Origin: Chloroflexota bacterium
Lineage (GTDB): Bacteria; Chloroflexota; Ktedonobacteria; Ktedonobacterales; JADMIN01
Direction of reading: 5' to 3'
NCBI GenBank assembly: GCA_021323855.1
Contig: JAJPKE010000045.1
Location: 1 to 64,000 of the forward strand
Length of the DNA: 64,000 bases
In this document: in pieces, positions 51,061-60,398 of the stretch
Layout of the letters: every line of letters begins with the position of its first letter
Numbering within the stretch: the stretch's first letter is position 1
Notes under the pieces: model-generated
Database searches by the model: none
What the model was told of the DNA's origin: nothing
What the model saw: only the letters and a program-made list of their open reading frames with translations
Position numbers and translations under genes: made by a program

Positions 51061-52230
51061 CTACCTGGAAGGCGTCATCTGGCGTTGGGCGCGCGCCGCC
51101 AGCTTTTCCATGCGCTTCTGCGCCAGTTCGGCCACGGTGTCTGCGAGGGCATAGGCGGCGTCCGGCTGGGCAAGGGTGCGTGCGGCGTTCGCCATCAGCG
51201 TCCGGCGTGGCCCATTCTCCAGCAGCGGGACTAGCATATCCAGCAGTGAATCCGGCGTCAATTCCTTGTCGGCGATGACCTCTGCTGCGCCTGCTTGCCG
51301 GAACATCGCCGCGTTGGTAGCCTGTGGCGAGCCGGAGAAGCCTGGCGGCAGCGGTACCAGGATGCTTGGCCGGCCCAGGATCGCCAGTTCTGCAAGCGTC
51401 GCTGCGCCGGAGCGGCAGAGCAGCACATCGCTGGACGCCAACGCTTCCGCCATGCGTGTGGAGAGATACGCGCGCAGCACATAGCGCCCCCGCAGCTCCG
51501 GGCGCTCCCGAAAGAGCGGCTCCGCAAGCTGGCGCGTCTCCTCATAGGTGCGCTCACCGCTGATATGGAGCACCTGACAGCGCGGCAAGAGCCGCGACAG
51601 CGACTGCGCCACCACCTGATTGATGTGGCGCGCGCCCTGGCTGCCGCCCGTCACCAGCAGCACCGGCTGCGCTGGGTCCAGGTCGAAGGACGCTTTGAAC
51701 GGTTCGCTCGGCGCTCCGGCGACGCGCAAAATATCTTCGCGGACCGGATTGCCAGCCAGCGCAGTTTTCCGGCGCGGGAAATAGCGTAGTGATTGGGGAA
51801 ATGAGACGGAGATGCGTGTGGCGAAGCTTTTGAGGATGCGATTCGCCAGATTTGGCGAGACATCCTGCTGGTGCATGACCAGCGGCGCGCCGATGCGCCA
51901 GCTAGCGATGCCAGCGGGCACGGAGACATAGCCACCGCTGGTAAACGTCGCGTGCGGCTGAAACTCGCGCACTTTTTCATATGCCTGGCTCATGCCGACA
52001 GGCACGCGCGCCAGATCGGTGAAGGTCTGTGGCGAAAGATAACGGCGCAGCTTGCCGGCGGTGATGCCGACGAAGCGAATGCCTTCGCGCGGCACGATGT
52101 CGCGTTCCAGGCCATTCTCATCGCCTAGAAACATCAGTTCCGCGCCATAGCGGTCGCGCAGTGTATGGGCCACGGCCAGCGCCGGATAGATATGGCCGCC
52201 GGTGCCACCGCCGGAAATCAAGATACGCAT
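51061..52230 (-). CDS. murG: Undecaprenyldiphospho-muramoylpentapeptide beta-N-acetylglucosaminyltransferase
   Basis: Adds GlcNAc to lipid I to form lipid II at the inner membrane face. It has 389 residues. N-terminal GGGTGGHIYPALAVA loop, HQQDVSPNLANRI, VTGGSQGARHINQ and the C-terminal UDP-GlcNAc site CRSGAATLAELAILGRPSILVPLP. Stand-alone here, outside a mur/fts cluster, and convergent with the membrane protein. Confidence 0.96.
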   Translation of the reverse strand: MRILISGGGTGGHIYPALAVAHTLRDRYGAELMFLGDENGLERDIVPREGIRFVGITAGKLRRYLSPQTFTDLARVPVGMSQAYEKVREFQPHATFTSGGYVSVPAGIASWRIGAPLVMHQQDVSPNLANRILKSFATRISVSFPQSLRYFPRRKTALAGNPVREDILRVAGAPSEPFKASFDLDPAQPVLLVTGGSQGARHINQVVAQSLSRLLPRCQVLHISGERTYEETRQLAEPLFRERPELRGRYVLRAYLSTRMAEALASSDVLLCRSGAATLAELAILGRPSILVPLPPGFSGSPQATNAAMFRQAGAAEVIADKELTPDSLLDMLVPLLENGPRRTLMANAARTLAQPDAAYALADTVAELAQKRMEKLAARAQRQMTPSR

Positions 52231-52480
52231 GGGTCTATTGTATCGCGCCCGTCAAGAGGGCAGGGAAAGGAGTCATGCCTCCTTCCTTGACCACTCGCGG
52301 TAGAGTATCAACACGTGGCCAACTTGTATCATTTGTATCATCAGGGCCTTTCTTCAGATAATCCAGCTAAGCAGGTGGAGGAAACAAAAGGGTAATGACA
52401 GATGATTTTCCCCCTATTTGTTCATGAAGAGTGTTCAACGACCAACATTCGCAAACAGTGGAAAGAGGAGGAGACATCCG

Positions 52481-52873
52481 ATGCGCAATGACGATGTGAG
52501 CGACAATATAACGGCTGAACTGCCGCGTGGTCATGGAGGAGATGGAGAAGATGATGGAGGCGACTTGCAGGAGCGTGTGCTTGCGCTCGTAGCGATTCTG
52601 CCACATGGAGACAGGGTTGAGCGCACGTTTCCTTATGCTGCCCGGCCAGGAGACAATCTGCTCACCGTCGAGGCCAACATTGTGGATTACCTCTACAATG
52701 CGTTGCGTGAACAACTTCCGCAGCAAGCAGATATAGACTGGAAGGTCTACCGCCGCACTGAGACAGGAGACCGCCTGGATGAGCGGCTGACCCGCTATGC
52801 GCGAGCGCACCATAAGGTGCAAGTCGCTCGCAGCAGACTGAAACGGAAGGCAAGGGAGCCAGAGAAATCATAA
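52481..52873 (+). CDS. Hypothetical protein
   Basis: 130 residues, soluble, with a Gly/Asp-rich N-terminus (HGGDGEDDGGD) and a basic C-terminus. The middle (LVAILPHGDRVERTFPY...LTVEANIVDYLYNALREQL) looks like a compact alpha/beta domain. ATG 52481 has AGGAGG (52466-52471) 9 nt upstream, a strong reason to accept it as a gene. No family recognised. Confidence 0.6.
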   Translation: MRNDDVSDNITAELPRGHGGDGEDDGGDLQERVLALVAILPHGDRVERTFPYAARPGDNLLTVEANIVDYLYNALREQLPQQADIDWKVYRRTETGDRLDERLTRYARAHHKVQVARSRLKRKAREPEKS

Positions 52874-52996
52874 ACAGTTAGGTGGGAATCTGTCTCCCAT
52901 GCGCATCTCGATCACATGAAGGTTTTTCAGCATACAGTAAACATTAGTGAACGAACTGTGGCTAATTCCTACATCGCGTGTCTATCTACCTCTGAC

Positions 52997-53683
52997 TCAC
53001 CCGGCTGTCGTTGTCGAATGCCAGCGTTCTTCGACCGGATGCAGCACCTCCGGCAACGGTCCACGCGCCCAGAGCAAGATGCCATCATGGGCTACGTTCT
53101 CGACGAATGAGCTATCCCACCCAGCAAAATCTGGAACGGTTGACATCAACTGCAATTCGCGGGCTTGTGGATAGCGGTCAATCACCTCGATTTTGGCCCA
53201 GGAGATAGCTGTATGCTGTGCGTTTGAAACCCGCTGCTCTCGCTGTTCTGGCTCGAAAATGAGCAGAACATCTACATCACTTGGATCAGGGTCGTCTAAT
53301 GCTCTTACTGTCTGTCGTGCAACTGACCCGTAGAGAACTGCTGCCAAAAGATCCTCTCTCCGCGTGATAAGGAGAGTGAGGACATGGCGAAGATATTTCT
53401 CAGTCTCCTCATCAAGCCGGGGAATCGGAGTTATAGATTGGATAGAGGAAGAACTTCGATGCTGAGCCTGTCGGTGGCTCGCTCGATATGTTTTGATTCG
53501 AGTCGGTTTGTCTGTATTTGTCTGTTTTAACTTGTAGCCCGTGCGCGTATCTCCTGCCAGCACTGCTGTGCGCGTGCGACCGATCAGCATGGCACAGTTG
53601 TAAGGCTTGACCGCTGGATCGCCGAGATCATGAATAGAGCGTTCGATATCAATCGCTCGCTGCTCATGCCCTGCCTCGTTCAT
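52997..53683 (-). CDS. Nucleotidyltransferase-domain protein
   Basis: 228 residues. The C-terminal half carries an MNT-type signature, AVLYGSVARQTVRALDDPDPSDVDVLLIF, with the GS motif and the DVD metal ligands spaced by an insertion. The N-terminal 80 residues are basic and lack a recognised domain. No HEPN partner gene lies next to it, unlike MNT/HEPN toxin-antitoxin pairs. Target unknown. Confidence 0.75.
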   Translation of the reverse strand: MNEAGHEQRAIDIERSIHDLGDPAVKPYNCAMLIGRTRTAVLAGDTRTGYKLKQTNTDKPTRIKTYRASHRQAQHRSSSSIQSITPIPRLDEETEKYLRHVLTLLITRREDLLAAVLYGSVARQTVRALDDPDPSDVDVLLIFEPEQREQRVSNAQHTAISWAKIEVIDRYPQARELQLMSTVPDFAGWDSSFVENVAHDGILLWARGPLPEVLHPVEERWHSTTTAG

Positions 53684-53967
53684 CGTATCACCTTTCCCCT
53701 ATGCGCAAACTATTTTGTGTAAGCTCATTTCCAGCTATAGCAGAGGACAACAGGGCCAACATACCACATGAGAAGAGGACACGAGAGACGAGGCGGCAAG
53801 GAAGACTGCTCGGCGTAAAAAAGGGTAGATTCACACGTCCTGGTTAGCAGGTGCTATGGCGTTCGCGTGCTTTTATGGACCTGAACACTTATTAGATTCC
53901 CACTGTTTAGAGGTGATGACAGGCTGAGCAGATCGCGCTCGCCAGTGGAGCAAAGGGGAACTTCTCG

Positions 53968-55083
53968 ATGGCCCATTTTCGTGCCTTTCTGGCTTCAATG
54001 CGGCGACCCCAGCCTCGGCGTCCTGCCTCGCCATCTTTTCTCTGGCTTCTTGCCCTTTGCTTCTTATCTGCCTGTGCTTCCAGTGGCGGCCATGCTTCAT
54101 CCCCAACTGCCACTGTTACAGCGACTGCCTTCCCGCCCGCTCCCACGCGCTCGACTGCGCTGCTTACCTATCAAGGAACGTCCACGGCTGGCGTAATTAG
54201 TGTCGCCTGGTCTCCCAACGGCAAAAAGATTGCCACTGGTGGTGATGACGGCTTGGTCCGCGTCTTCGATGCCGCGACCGGAGCTACACTATTCCGTTGT
54301 GTCTGCCATACGTCCGGCAATCTAACAGGTGCGTACAGTGTGGCATGGTCGCCCGATGGCGCGCGGCTGGCGTCGGGCGGCGTTGACAACAAAGCGTATG
54401 TCCTCGATGCCGCAACCGGCCAGAAGTTGCTGACCTATAGCGGCCACACACTCACCGTCTGGTCAGTTGCCTGGTCGCCCGATGGTACACGCATCGCTTC
54501 GGGCAGCGACGACGGAACGACTCAAATCTGGGATGCGCATACCGGCCACACGCTGCTGACCTACAGCAAACAAACCAGCGGCATCAAAGAAGTTGCCTGG
54601 TCGCCAGACGGCACGCGCATCGCTTCGGCCAGCACCGATGGCAGCGTGCATATCTGGGATGCACACACCGGCCAGACGCTCCTCACCTATACCGGCACCG
54701 GTGGTCCGGTCTATCCGCTGGTCTGGTCGCCGGACGGCGCGCAGTTGGCCTCCGCGCCCGCCGATGCGCAAACGGCAGTGAACGGTGTCAGCGCAGGCGA
54801 CACCGTGGTCGTGTGGGATGCGCGTACCGGCCACACCCTGCTCACCTATCAGGGCCACAAAGATCAGGTATTCGCTGTCGCCTGGTCGCATGATGGCAAG
54901 TGGTTGGCAACCGGCGGTGATGATGATACCGTGCAAATCTGGGATGCAACCACCGGACAGCCATTTTTGACCTATACGGGTCATAGCAGCACCGTTTGGT
55001 CAGTTTCCTGGTCGCCGGATGATACCCATATCGCCTCGGCAAGCCAGGATGGTACCGTGCAAATCTGGCAGGCGCAACCATAA
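53968..55083 (+). CDS. WD40-repeat lipoprotein
   Basis: 371 residues. Signal with lipobox LSAC, a short Thr/Ala/Pro linker, then seven WD40 repeats (about residues 70-370), each with the pattern SVAWSPDGTRIASGSDDGTTQIWDAHTGHTLLTYxGH. They form a single closed propeller on the outer membrane face. Near-identical repeats suggest recent internal duplication. The partner is unknown; a second propeller lipoprotein gene lies 600 bp away on the other strand. Confidence 0.88.
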   Translation: MAHFRAFLASMRRPQPRRPASPSFLWLLALCFLSACASSGGHASSPTATVTATAFPPAPTRSTALLTYQGTSTAGVISVAWSPNGKKIATGGDDGLVRVFDAATGATLFRCVCHTSGNLTGAYSVAWSPDGARLASGGVDNKAYVLDAATGQKLLTYSGHTLTVWSVAWSPDGTRIASGSDDGTTQIWDAHTGHTLLTYSKQTSGIKEVAWSPDGTRIASASTDGSVHIWDAHTGQTLLTYTGTGGPVYPLVWSPDGAQLASAPADAQTAVNGVSAGDTVVVWDARTGHTLLTYQGHKDQVFAVAWSHDGKWLATGGDDDTVQIWDATTGQPFLTYTGHSSTVWSVSWSPDDTHIASASQDGTVQIWQAQP

Positions 55084-55198
55084 TGTGTTGCGAATTGGCT
55101 TCTGGAGGTGTCGATCTGGCGATTCGTTATTCGACGTTATGGTAGAAGCGGGAACGATGTTCTTTCCCGCATTGCACCGAAAGAAAGAGGCAACTACT

Positions 55199-55603
55199 AT
55201 GACAGATAAGCAGTCTTCACCAGATGCGCCAGCGGTCGCCATTGCGCGCGCCCATGCAGAGGCATGGAGCCATCACGATTGGGACACAGCGCGCGCAATG
55301 CTCGCTCCTGATGTCCACGTAATAACCATGACCACACAACCCGATCTGCCTGCCACCGATCTCACCGGCGTTGATGACTACATGGAGGGTCTCATCAAGT
55401 TTGCCCGGGCCGTCGAACCGGGCAGTGCTCGTGTGGTTGCCAGCGTCGGGGACGAGCGAAATTCGCTCATTCTGCTGACGGTGCGCGCTTCCTTCGGCCC
55501 AGAAGGGCCAAATGTGACGATTCCGGCGGCTCGGCTTGCGCTCCTCGACGAGAACAACAAGATTAAGACCGAGCAGGTGGTCTTCTTCACGCTTCCAGAC
55601 TGA
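55199..55603 (+). CDS. SnoaL/NTF2-like protein
   Basis: 134 residues: AIARAHAEAWSHHDWDTARAMLAPDVHVITM with the family's helix-then-cone start, later RVVASVGDERNSLILLTVRASFGP and RLALLDENNKIKTEQVVFF. Small cytosolic NTF2-fold proteins act as ligand-binding or isomerase-like domains. Ribosome site AAAGAGG (55184-55190). Substrate unknown. Confidence 0.8.
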   Translation: MTDKQSSPDAPAVAIARAHAEAWSHHDWDTARAMLAPDVHVITMTTQPDLPATDLTGVDDYMEGLIKFARAVEPGSARVVASVGDERNSLILLTVRASFGPEGPNVTIPAARLALLDENNKIKTEQVVFFTLPD

Positions 55604-55624
55604 CACACATGACAGGGGAAATAT

Positions 55625-55657
55625 GAGCCAGCCTGTAGAGTCTCAGCAGGCTGGCTC
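55625..55657. terminator. Hairpin between convergent genes
   Basis: Perfect 11-bp stem (55625-55635 with 55647-55657) between the NTF2-like and PQQ-propeller genes. The T-run is weak on both strands. Confidence 0.55.
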
Positions 55658-55666
55658 GAAAAACGA

Positions 55667-56887
55667 TCATGCGGCCTGGGGTGAGCCAAGCCCGCTGCCG
55701 GCGTGGAACGTCCACTGGACGTGTCCGCTGTTCTGGTCGTAGGCATAGAGCGTGCCGTCGCTGCCGCCCATGAACACCGAGCCGTTCTTGATGCTCGGCC
55801 AGGAGCGCCCGGTGCTGGCGAAGCCACTGCTGCTGTGCTGCTGCCAGATTTTTTGGCCGTTGTTGGCGTTCAGCGCATAGAGCGTGCTGGGGTCAGCAAC
55901 GTACACGACGCCGTTCGACACGTTGGGCGTCGAGAGCAGGCCATCCGCCGTCTGGAAGCTCCAGGCTGGTGAACCGTCGCTGGCATGCACAGCGTAGACG
56001 GTCTGGTTGCTCGCAGTGAAGTAGATCAGCCCGTTGACCACCGCCGGACGGCCACCAATCTGGCTCCCAGCCGCCTGCTTTGTCCATAGCACGTTGCCGT
56101 TCGACGCATTGACGGCGGTGAGCACGCCGCCATCGTCGCCGATGTAGACGACGCCGTTTGCGATGCCTGGTGAGGTAAATTCGACATCGGTGGTCAGCTT
56201 CACCTTCCACGCCAGGCTGCCGTCGCTCTCATGCACTGCATAGAGATAGCCATCGGTCGAGCCGGTGTAGACCAGGCCATTCGCCGTTGCTGGCGATCCG
56301 GAGATGGCGCCGCCGGTGGCAAATGACCATTTGCTCGACCCGTCGCCAGCGCCCAGCGCATAGAGTGAGCCATTGTCCGAGCCGACAAAGACGAGTCCAT
56401 TATCCACCGCCGGGCGTCCCTCGAAGCTGCCGCCGGGCGTCACATTCCAGAGCGAGGAGCCATTGCCCAGCGCCGCCACATGTCCGGCATCGGTCGCCAC
56501 ATAGACGATACCCGACACCACCGCTGGCTTATTGGCAAGCCCGCCGACCGGAATTTGCCAGCGTTTGTTCCCCTCCGCCGAATCCACAGCGTAGACCGTG
56601 CCGTCGCTCGAACCGACATAGATGGTGAAGGGTCCGCTGCTCCCGCCATTGCCGCCGTTGCCGTTGTCGCTCGTGGCCGTTGGCGTCCCCGAAGCCGCTG
56701 CCGTGCCTGCCGTGCCCGTCGGCGTATGCGCCTGCGAGCCAGCCGATGACGAACAGGCCGCCAACAGCAGCAGGAGCAGCAGCGAGAGCAGGCAACAGAC
56801 CGAGCGCACAGTTCGCTGGCCGCGTGATGGACGCGGAAACAGTATTTCATGGGATTTGGCGGTATCCGGCGTGTCTGGAACTCGCAT
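55667..56887 (-). CDS. PQQ-type beta-propeller lipoprotein (BamB-like fold)
   Basis: 406 residues. Lipobox LLAAC after a Leu run, a Gly/Ser/Thr linker, then seven to eight repeats of the form NGLVYVGSxDGxLYAVxAxDGSxxWxF (residues about 85-400), the PQQ-like propeller. It should be anchored outside the membrane. The family includes BamB, but no Bam complex is expected in a monoderm, so scaffold or ligand-binding roles are more likely. Confidence 0.87.
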   Translation of the reverse strand: MRVPDTPDTAKSHEILFPRPSRGQRTVRSVCCLLSLLLLLLLAACSSSAGSQAHTPTGTAGTAAASGTPTATSDNGNGGNGGSSGPFTIYVGSSDGTVYAVDSAEGNKRWQIPVGGLANKPAVVSGIVYVATDAGHVAALGNGSSLWNVTPGGSFEGRPAVDNGLVFVGSDNGSLYALGAGDGSSKWSFATGGAISGSPATANGLVYTGSTDGYLYAVHESDGSLAWKVKLTTDVEFTSPGIANGVVYIGDDGGVLTAVNASNGNVLWTKQAAGSQIGGRPAVVNGLIYFTASNQTVYAVHASDGSPAWSFQTADGLLSTPNVSNGVVYVADPSTLYALNANNGQKIWQQHSSSGFASTGRSWPSIKNGSVFMGGSDGTLYAYDQNSGHVQWTFHAGSGLGSPQAA

Positions 56888-57126
56888 TGCTGGTCTCTCC
56901 TATCCGGTCATTTGCTTGCCACGTGTACGAAGCATAACCAATGGAGAGACGCCAGCACAATGCGATAGCTCACTCTTTTCCTCAGCAGAAACGCTGAGCG
57001 GCTACCAGTGGATAATGAAGCGCAGTTGCTGTAAAGGAGGTTCCGAGCAATTTAGTTCGCATCGACGTCTGAGAGGGTGAACAGGGCGCGTATGCTACCA
57101 GCTTGTGGGAACGCGGGGCATATCTC

Positions 57127-57155
57127 TTGACGCTGGCAGCTTCATAACGTACACT
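57127..57155 (+). promoter_or_regulatory. Promoter of the STAND/zinc-ribbon operon
   Basis: TTGACG (57127-57132), 17-bp spacer, TACACT (57150-57155), 63 bases before the start. The rest of the 331-bp gap (56888-57218) shows nothing else recognisable. Confidence 0.55.
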
Positions 57156-57218
57156 AACTGCACTCACTCGCTTTGTTATCATTATTGTGGCCAGTTGCCG
57201 TAAATTCAGGAGAAGTCT

Positions 57219-60200
57219 ATGCCAAATAACCCTGTGGTCATGCCGCTTCCGCCTACGCACCGCATCTTTCTGAGTTCCACTTCGGTAGATTTGCACGATT
57301 GGCGCTCGCGTCTGGATGGGTTATTGCCATATCTGGGGCAATTCTCTGTCGTCATGGATCGCTTTTCCTTGCGTCCTCTTGGTAGCATAGACGCCACCGA
57401 TCTTTCACTGGACGAATTATCTGGCTGCCAGGTCTATATTTTGCTGCTTGGCTGGCGCTATGGCTATGTGCCTGATGGACAGAAGCTTTCGGTGACCCAC
57501 CAGGAATATCAGGCCGCCCGTAAGAATGGTATGACCTGCTATGCGTTCCTCGCGCATCCAGATACAGCGCCAACCGAGGCGCCCAATGGAACGCCTGTGC
57601 TGTTTCCAGCGAGTGTGCGCGATCCAGAACACCACGAACAACTGCTGGCATTCCGTGCCGAGGTCGAACGAGACGGCATTGTCGGTTACTTCACCACGGC
57701 GGACGACCTGGCCAATAAAGCGGTGGGAGCCATCCATCGCTACCTGCTCTATGAACAGTGGTCTACGTTTTTGCAGGACCGCCGCCCACCTCGCCGGCTC
57801 CCACTGCGGGCGCCCGGCTTCGTGGGACGTGAGACGGAACTAGCGACGCTGACCGAAACGGTGTTGAGTGGCCAAAGTACCGGCCTCTCAGCGCTGGTCA
57901 ACGGGATGGGAGGCGTGGGCAAGTCGGCGCTGGCCGCTGAAGTGCTGTACCGGCTGGCCCAGGATCCAACAGCTTTCCCGGCAGGCATCGGCTGGGTGCG
58001 CTGTGATGGACGTACCGGCGACGAAGGGCTGATCTGGGTTTACGATCAATTGCTCGCCACCTGGGATGCGTCGCTCGCCCCTGAAGTGGTGGCACAGGCG
58101 ACTACACCGCAAGCGAGTATCAGGTTGCGGGAACAGCAGCTCACGCGAGTGTTTCATCCCTTCCCACTGACTCCTGAAATTGCTGCTTCTGGTGACGGCT
58201 CATCGAGCCAGACGCAGGCGCCTGCTGCCCTGATATTGCTGGATAATGTGGAGGTGGACTTTCCGCTTACAACGGCGCTGGAGACGCTGGCCTCTTTGCA
58301 TGCCACGGTCTTGCTCACTGCCCGCCATCGCCCAGCCAACGAACGCTTGCGGGTCGTGTCTCTCAATGTTCTCTCCTCTCAGGCGTCAGTTGCACTCTTC
58401 CATGAACGCTATAGCGCCAAAGGTGGGGATTGGCAGCAAGCACGAGACGCACCGGCTACCGCTCAAGTGGCGCAGCAGTTGGGGTATTTGCCGCTGGCAA
58501 TCGAATTGGCCGCTTCGCGCGCGGCGTTGCGGCAGATGTCAGTGGCTGATCTGGCAGCGGAACTGGCGGAAGCACAGCGATTAGGCTTTCTGAACGATCC
58601 GACCGACCCCAATCGCTCCAAAAGCAATGTCCGTTACAATCTGACGCGCAGCCTGGAGGCGCTTACTCCCGTCCAGCGTTTGCGCTTTGCGGCGTTTGGC
58701 CTGCTCAGCGGCGCTGATTGGCCGCGTGATGTCATCGAGTCGTTACTAGACGGCATCCTGGAAACACCGGCAGCCGCCGAATCGCCCAGCTCTCCGGCAG
58801 CCGATGATCTGGACCTGCTGGCCGCGTTCTCGCTGGTGACGCTTGGCACATCTTCCGCGCCCTCTGCTTCAGAAGCCGCAGACGCAGCGATTTCTTCAGT
58901 CACTACGCCTCCTCCTGATCGTCTGCGAACTCCACGAGTGCGCCTGCATCCACTGCTGCGTGATCTGGCAAGGGAAGAATGGCGCCAGTTCTGCGCGCAG
59001 GATCCGAGCTGCCAAGAGGCAGGAGTGCTGGCGCTGATGAACGCGGTGCATGTCTTCATCAGTCAGCATCAGGAGCATCTGGCTGTATTGGCCCAGGAGG
59101 AAGACCTGCTAGTGGGGGCTATCAATGAGGCCGCAGCCGTGCCGGTTGCCTACCAATCCTGCAATCAGGCAATACAGATGTTAACGGGGTATCTCTATCT
59201 TCGCGGACGTTGGCAGTTAGGGCAAACGCTGCTAGAACGGCAACTGTTTGTCCTACGCAGATTGGGCGACCGGCGTGGTGAAGGAGTTGCTCTCACGAAT
59301 TTAGCCAATCTGACGCTTCGCCTGGGACAGTTCGGTGAATCCCGCCGTTGTCTGGATCAATCGCTGCACCTGTTCCAAGAAATCGGTGACCAAGAGGGCG
59401 AAATCATCACACTTGATATTCTGGGCACGCTGGCCGAGAACATAGGAGAGTATGCCGCCGCGCGCCACTATCTGGACCAAGCGCTGGCGATCTCTCGTAC
59501 AAGTGGCAATCGTCGCCTGGAAGGGGCATCTCTCAATGCTCTGGGTATGCTGGCGCAACGTTTGGAACGGTATGATGAGGCTCGCCAGTACTACGAAGCA
59601 TCGTTGGTGATCCATCGTGAGGTTGGTAATAAAGAGGGCGAAGCTGCTACTCTCAGCAATCTTGGTGGCGCGGCCCAGCACCTAAAAGCGTATGATGATG
59701 CCCGCCGTTACCTTGAACAAGCTTTGCCTCTCAACCGAGCGATGGGCAATCTCGAAGGTGAAGCCGCTGCTATGAGCAATCTCGGCCTACTGGCTCAAAA
59801 CCTGGAAAAGTACGATGAGGCGCGCCGATACTACGAGCAGGCGCTGAGCATCTTCCAGGCGACTGGCAACCGGCGCGGCGAAGGGATTACTTTGGACGCT
59901 TTAGGCGGTCTGGCGCAACGAACAGGGGTGAATGAGCAGGTTCTCCACTACTATGAGCAGGCGCTGAGCATTTTTCGCACAATAGGTGACCGCGCTGGCG
60001 AGGCTTCCAATCTCTCCGAGTTGGGGAGCCTGATGCAGAGCTTAGGGCGATATGATGTGGCGCAGCGCTATCTCGAACAGGCACTGCCAATCGTGCGGAC
60101 CATCGGTGACCAGCGCAGAGAAAGTATTGTTCTGGATAAATTAGGCAACATAATGTTGTATTTTGGCCAGTACGATGCTGCCCGTCACTTTTTGGAGCAG

Positions 60201-60398
60201 GCACTGAAGATCGCTCATGACATCGGTGCGCACGATGGGGAGGCCGCAGTCCTCACTAATATGGGGCATTTGGCGCAACGCCTGGGACAGAAAGAGCAGG
60301 CGCGTCGCTGCTATGAGCAGGCGCTGAGCATCTACCAGAAGATTGGCGCCGTAGACTACGCCCGCACTGTGGCGGCTAATCTACAATCCCTGGCATGA
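57219..60398 (+). CDS. DUF4062-STAND (NB-ARC) NTPase-TPR protein
   Basis: A 1059-residue signalling ATPase. Residues 13-115 match DUF4062 (RIFLSSTSVDLHDWR, then QVYILLLGWRYGYVPDG and SVTHQEYQAA), a TIR-like fold. The NTPase module has Walker A GMGGVGKS (229-236), Walker B ALILLD (337-342), VLLTARH, and LGYLPLAIEL (421-430) as the NB-ARC GLPLA-type motif, followed by a winged-helix region. About ten TPRs of 40 residues (about 660-1055, YDEARRYYEQALSIFxxxGNRRGEG) form the sensor. AGGAGA precedes ATG 57219. It overlaps the next gene (ATGA). STAND proteins act as switch-type sensors, several in anti-phage defence. Role here is inferred. Confidence 0.88.
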   Translation: MPNNPVVMPLPPTHRIFLSSTSVDLHDWRSRLDGLLPYLGQFSVVMDRFSLRPLGSIDATDLSLDELSGCQVYILLLGWRYGYVPDGQKLSVTHQEYQAARKNGMTCYAFLAHPDTAPTEAPNGTPVLFPASVRDPEHHEQLLAFRAEVERDGIVGYFTTADDLANKAVGAIHRYLLYEQWSTFLQDRRPPRRLPLRAPGFVGRETELATLTETVLSGQSTGLSALVNGMGGVGKSALAAEVLYRLAQDPTAFPAGIGWVRCDGRTGDEGLIWVYDQLLATWDASLAPEVVAQATTPQASIRLREQQLTRVFHPFPLTPEIAASGDGSSSQTQAPAALILLDNVEVDFPLTTALETLASLHATVLLTARHRPANERLRVVSLNVLSSQASVALFHERYSAKGGDWQQARDAPATAQVAQQLGYLPLAIELAASRAALRQMSVADLAAELAEAQRLGFLNDPTDPNRSKSNVRYNLTRSLEALTPVQRLRFAAFGLLSGADWPRDVIESLLDGILETPAAAESPSSPAADDLDLLAAFSLVTLGTSSAPSASEAADAAISSVTTPPPDRLRTPRVRLHPLLRDLAREEWRQFCAQDPSCQEAGVLALMNAVHVFISQHQEHLAVLAQEEDLLVGAINEAAAVPVAYQSCNQAIQMLTGYLYLRGRWQLGQTLLERQLFVLRRLGDRRGEGVALTNLANLTLRLGQFGESRRCLDQSLHLFQEIGDQEGEIITLDILGTLAENIGEYAAARHYLDQALAISRTSGNRRLEGASLNALGMLAQRLERYDEARQYYEASLVIHREVGNKEGEAATLSNLGGAAQHLKAYDDARRYLEQALPLNRAMGNLEGEAAAMSNLGLLAQNLEKYDEARRYYEQALSIFQATGNRRGEGITLDALGGLAQRTGVNEQVLHYYEQALSIFRTIGDRAGEASNLSELGSLMQSLGRYDVAQRYLEQALPIVRTIGDQRRESIVLDKLGNIMLYFGQYDAARHFLEQALKIAHDIGAHDGEAAVLTNMGHLAQRLGQKEQARRCYEQALSIYQKIGAVDYARTVAANLQSLA

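Noticed and set aside
52367-52822. 151-codon minus-strand frame overlapping the hypothetical gene at 52481
   Set aside because: The plus-strand frame has AGGAGG at correct distance and a sensible composition; the minus frame lacks a ribosome site.
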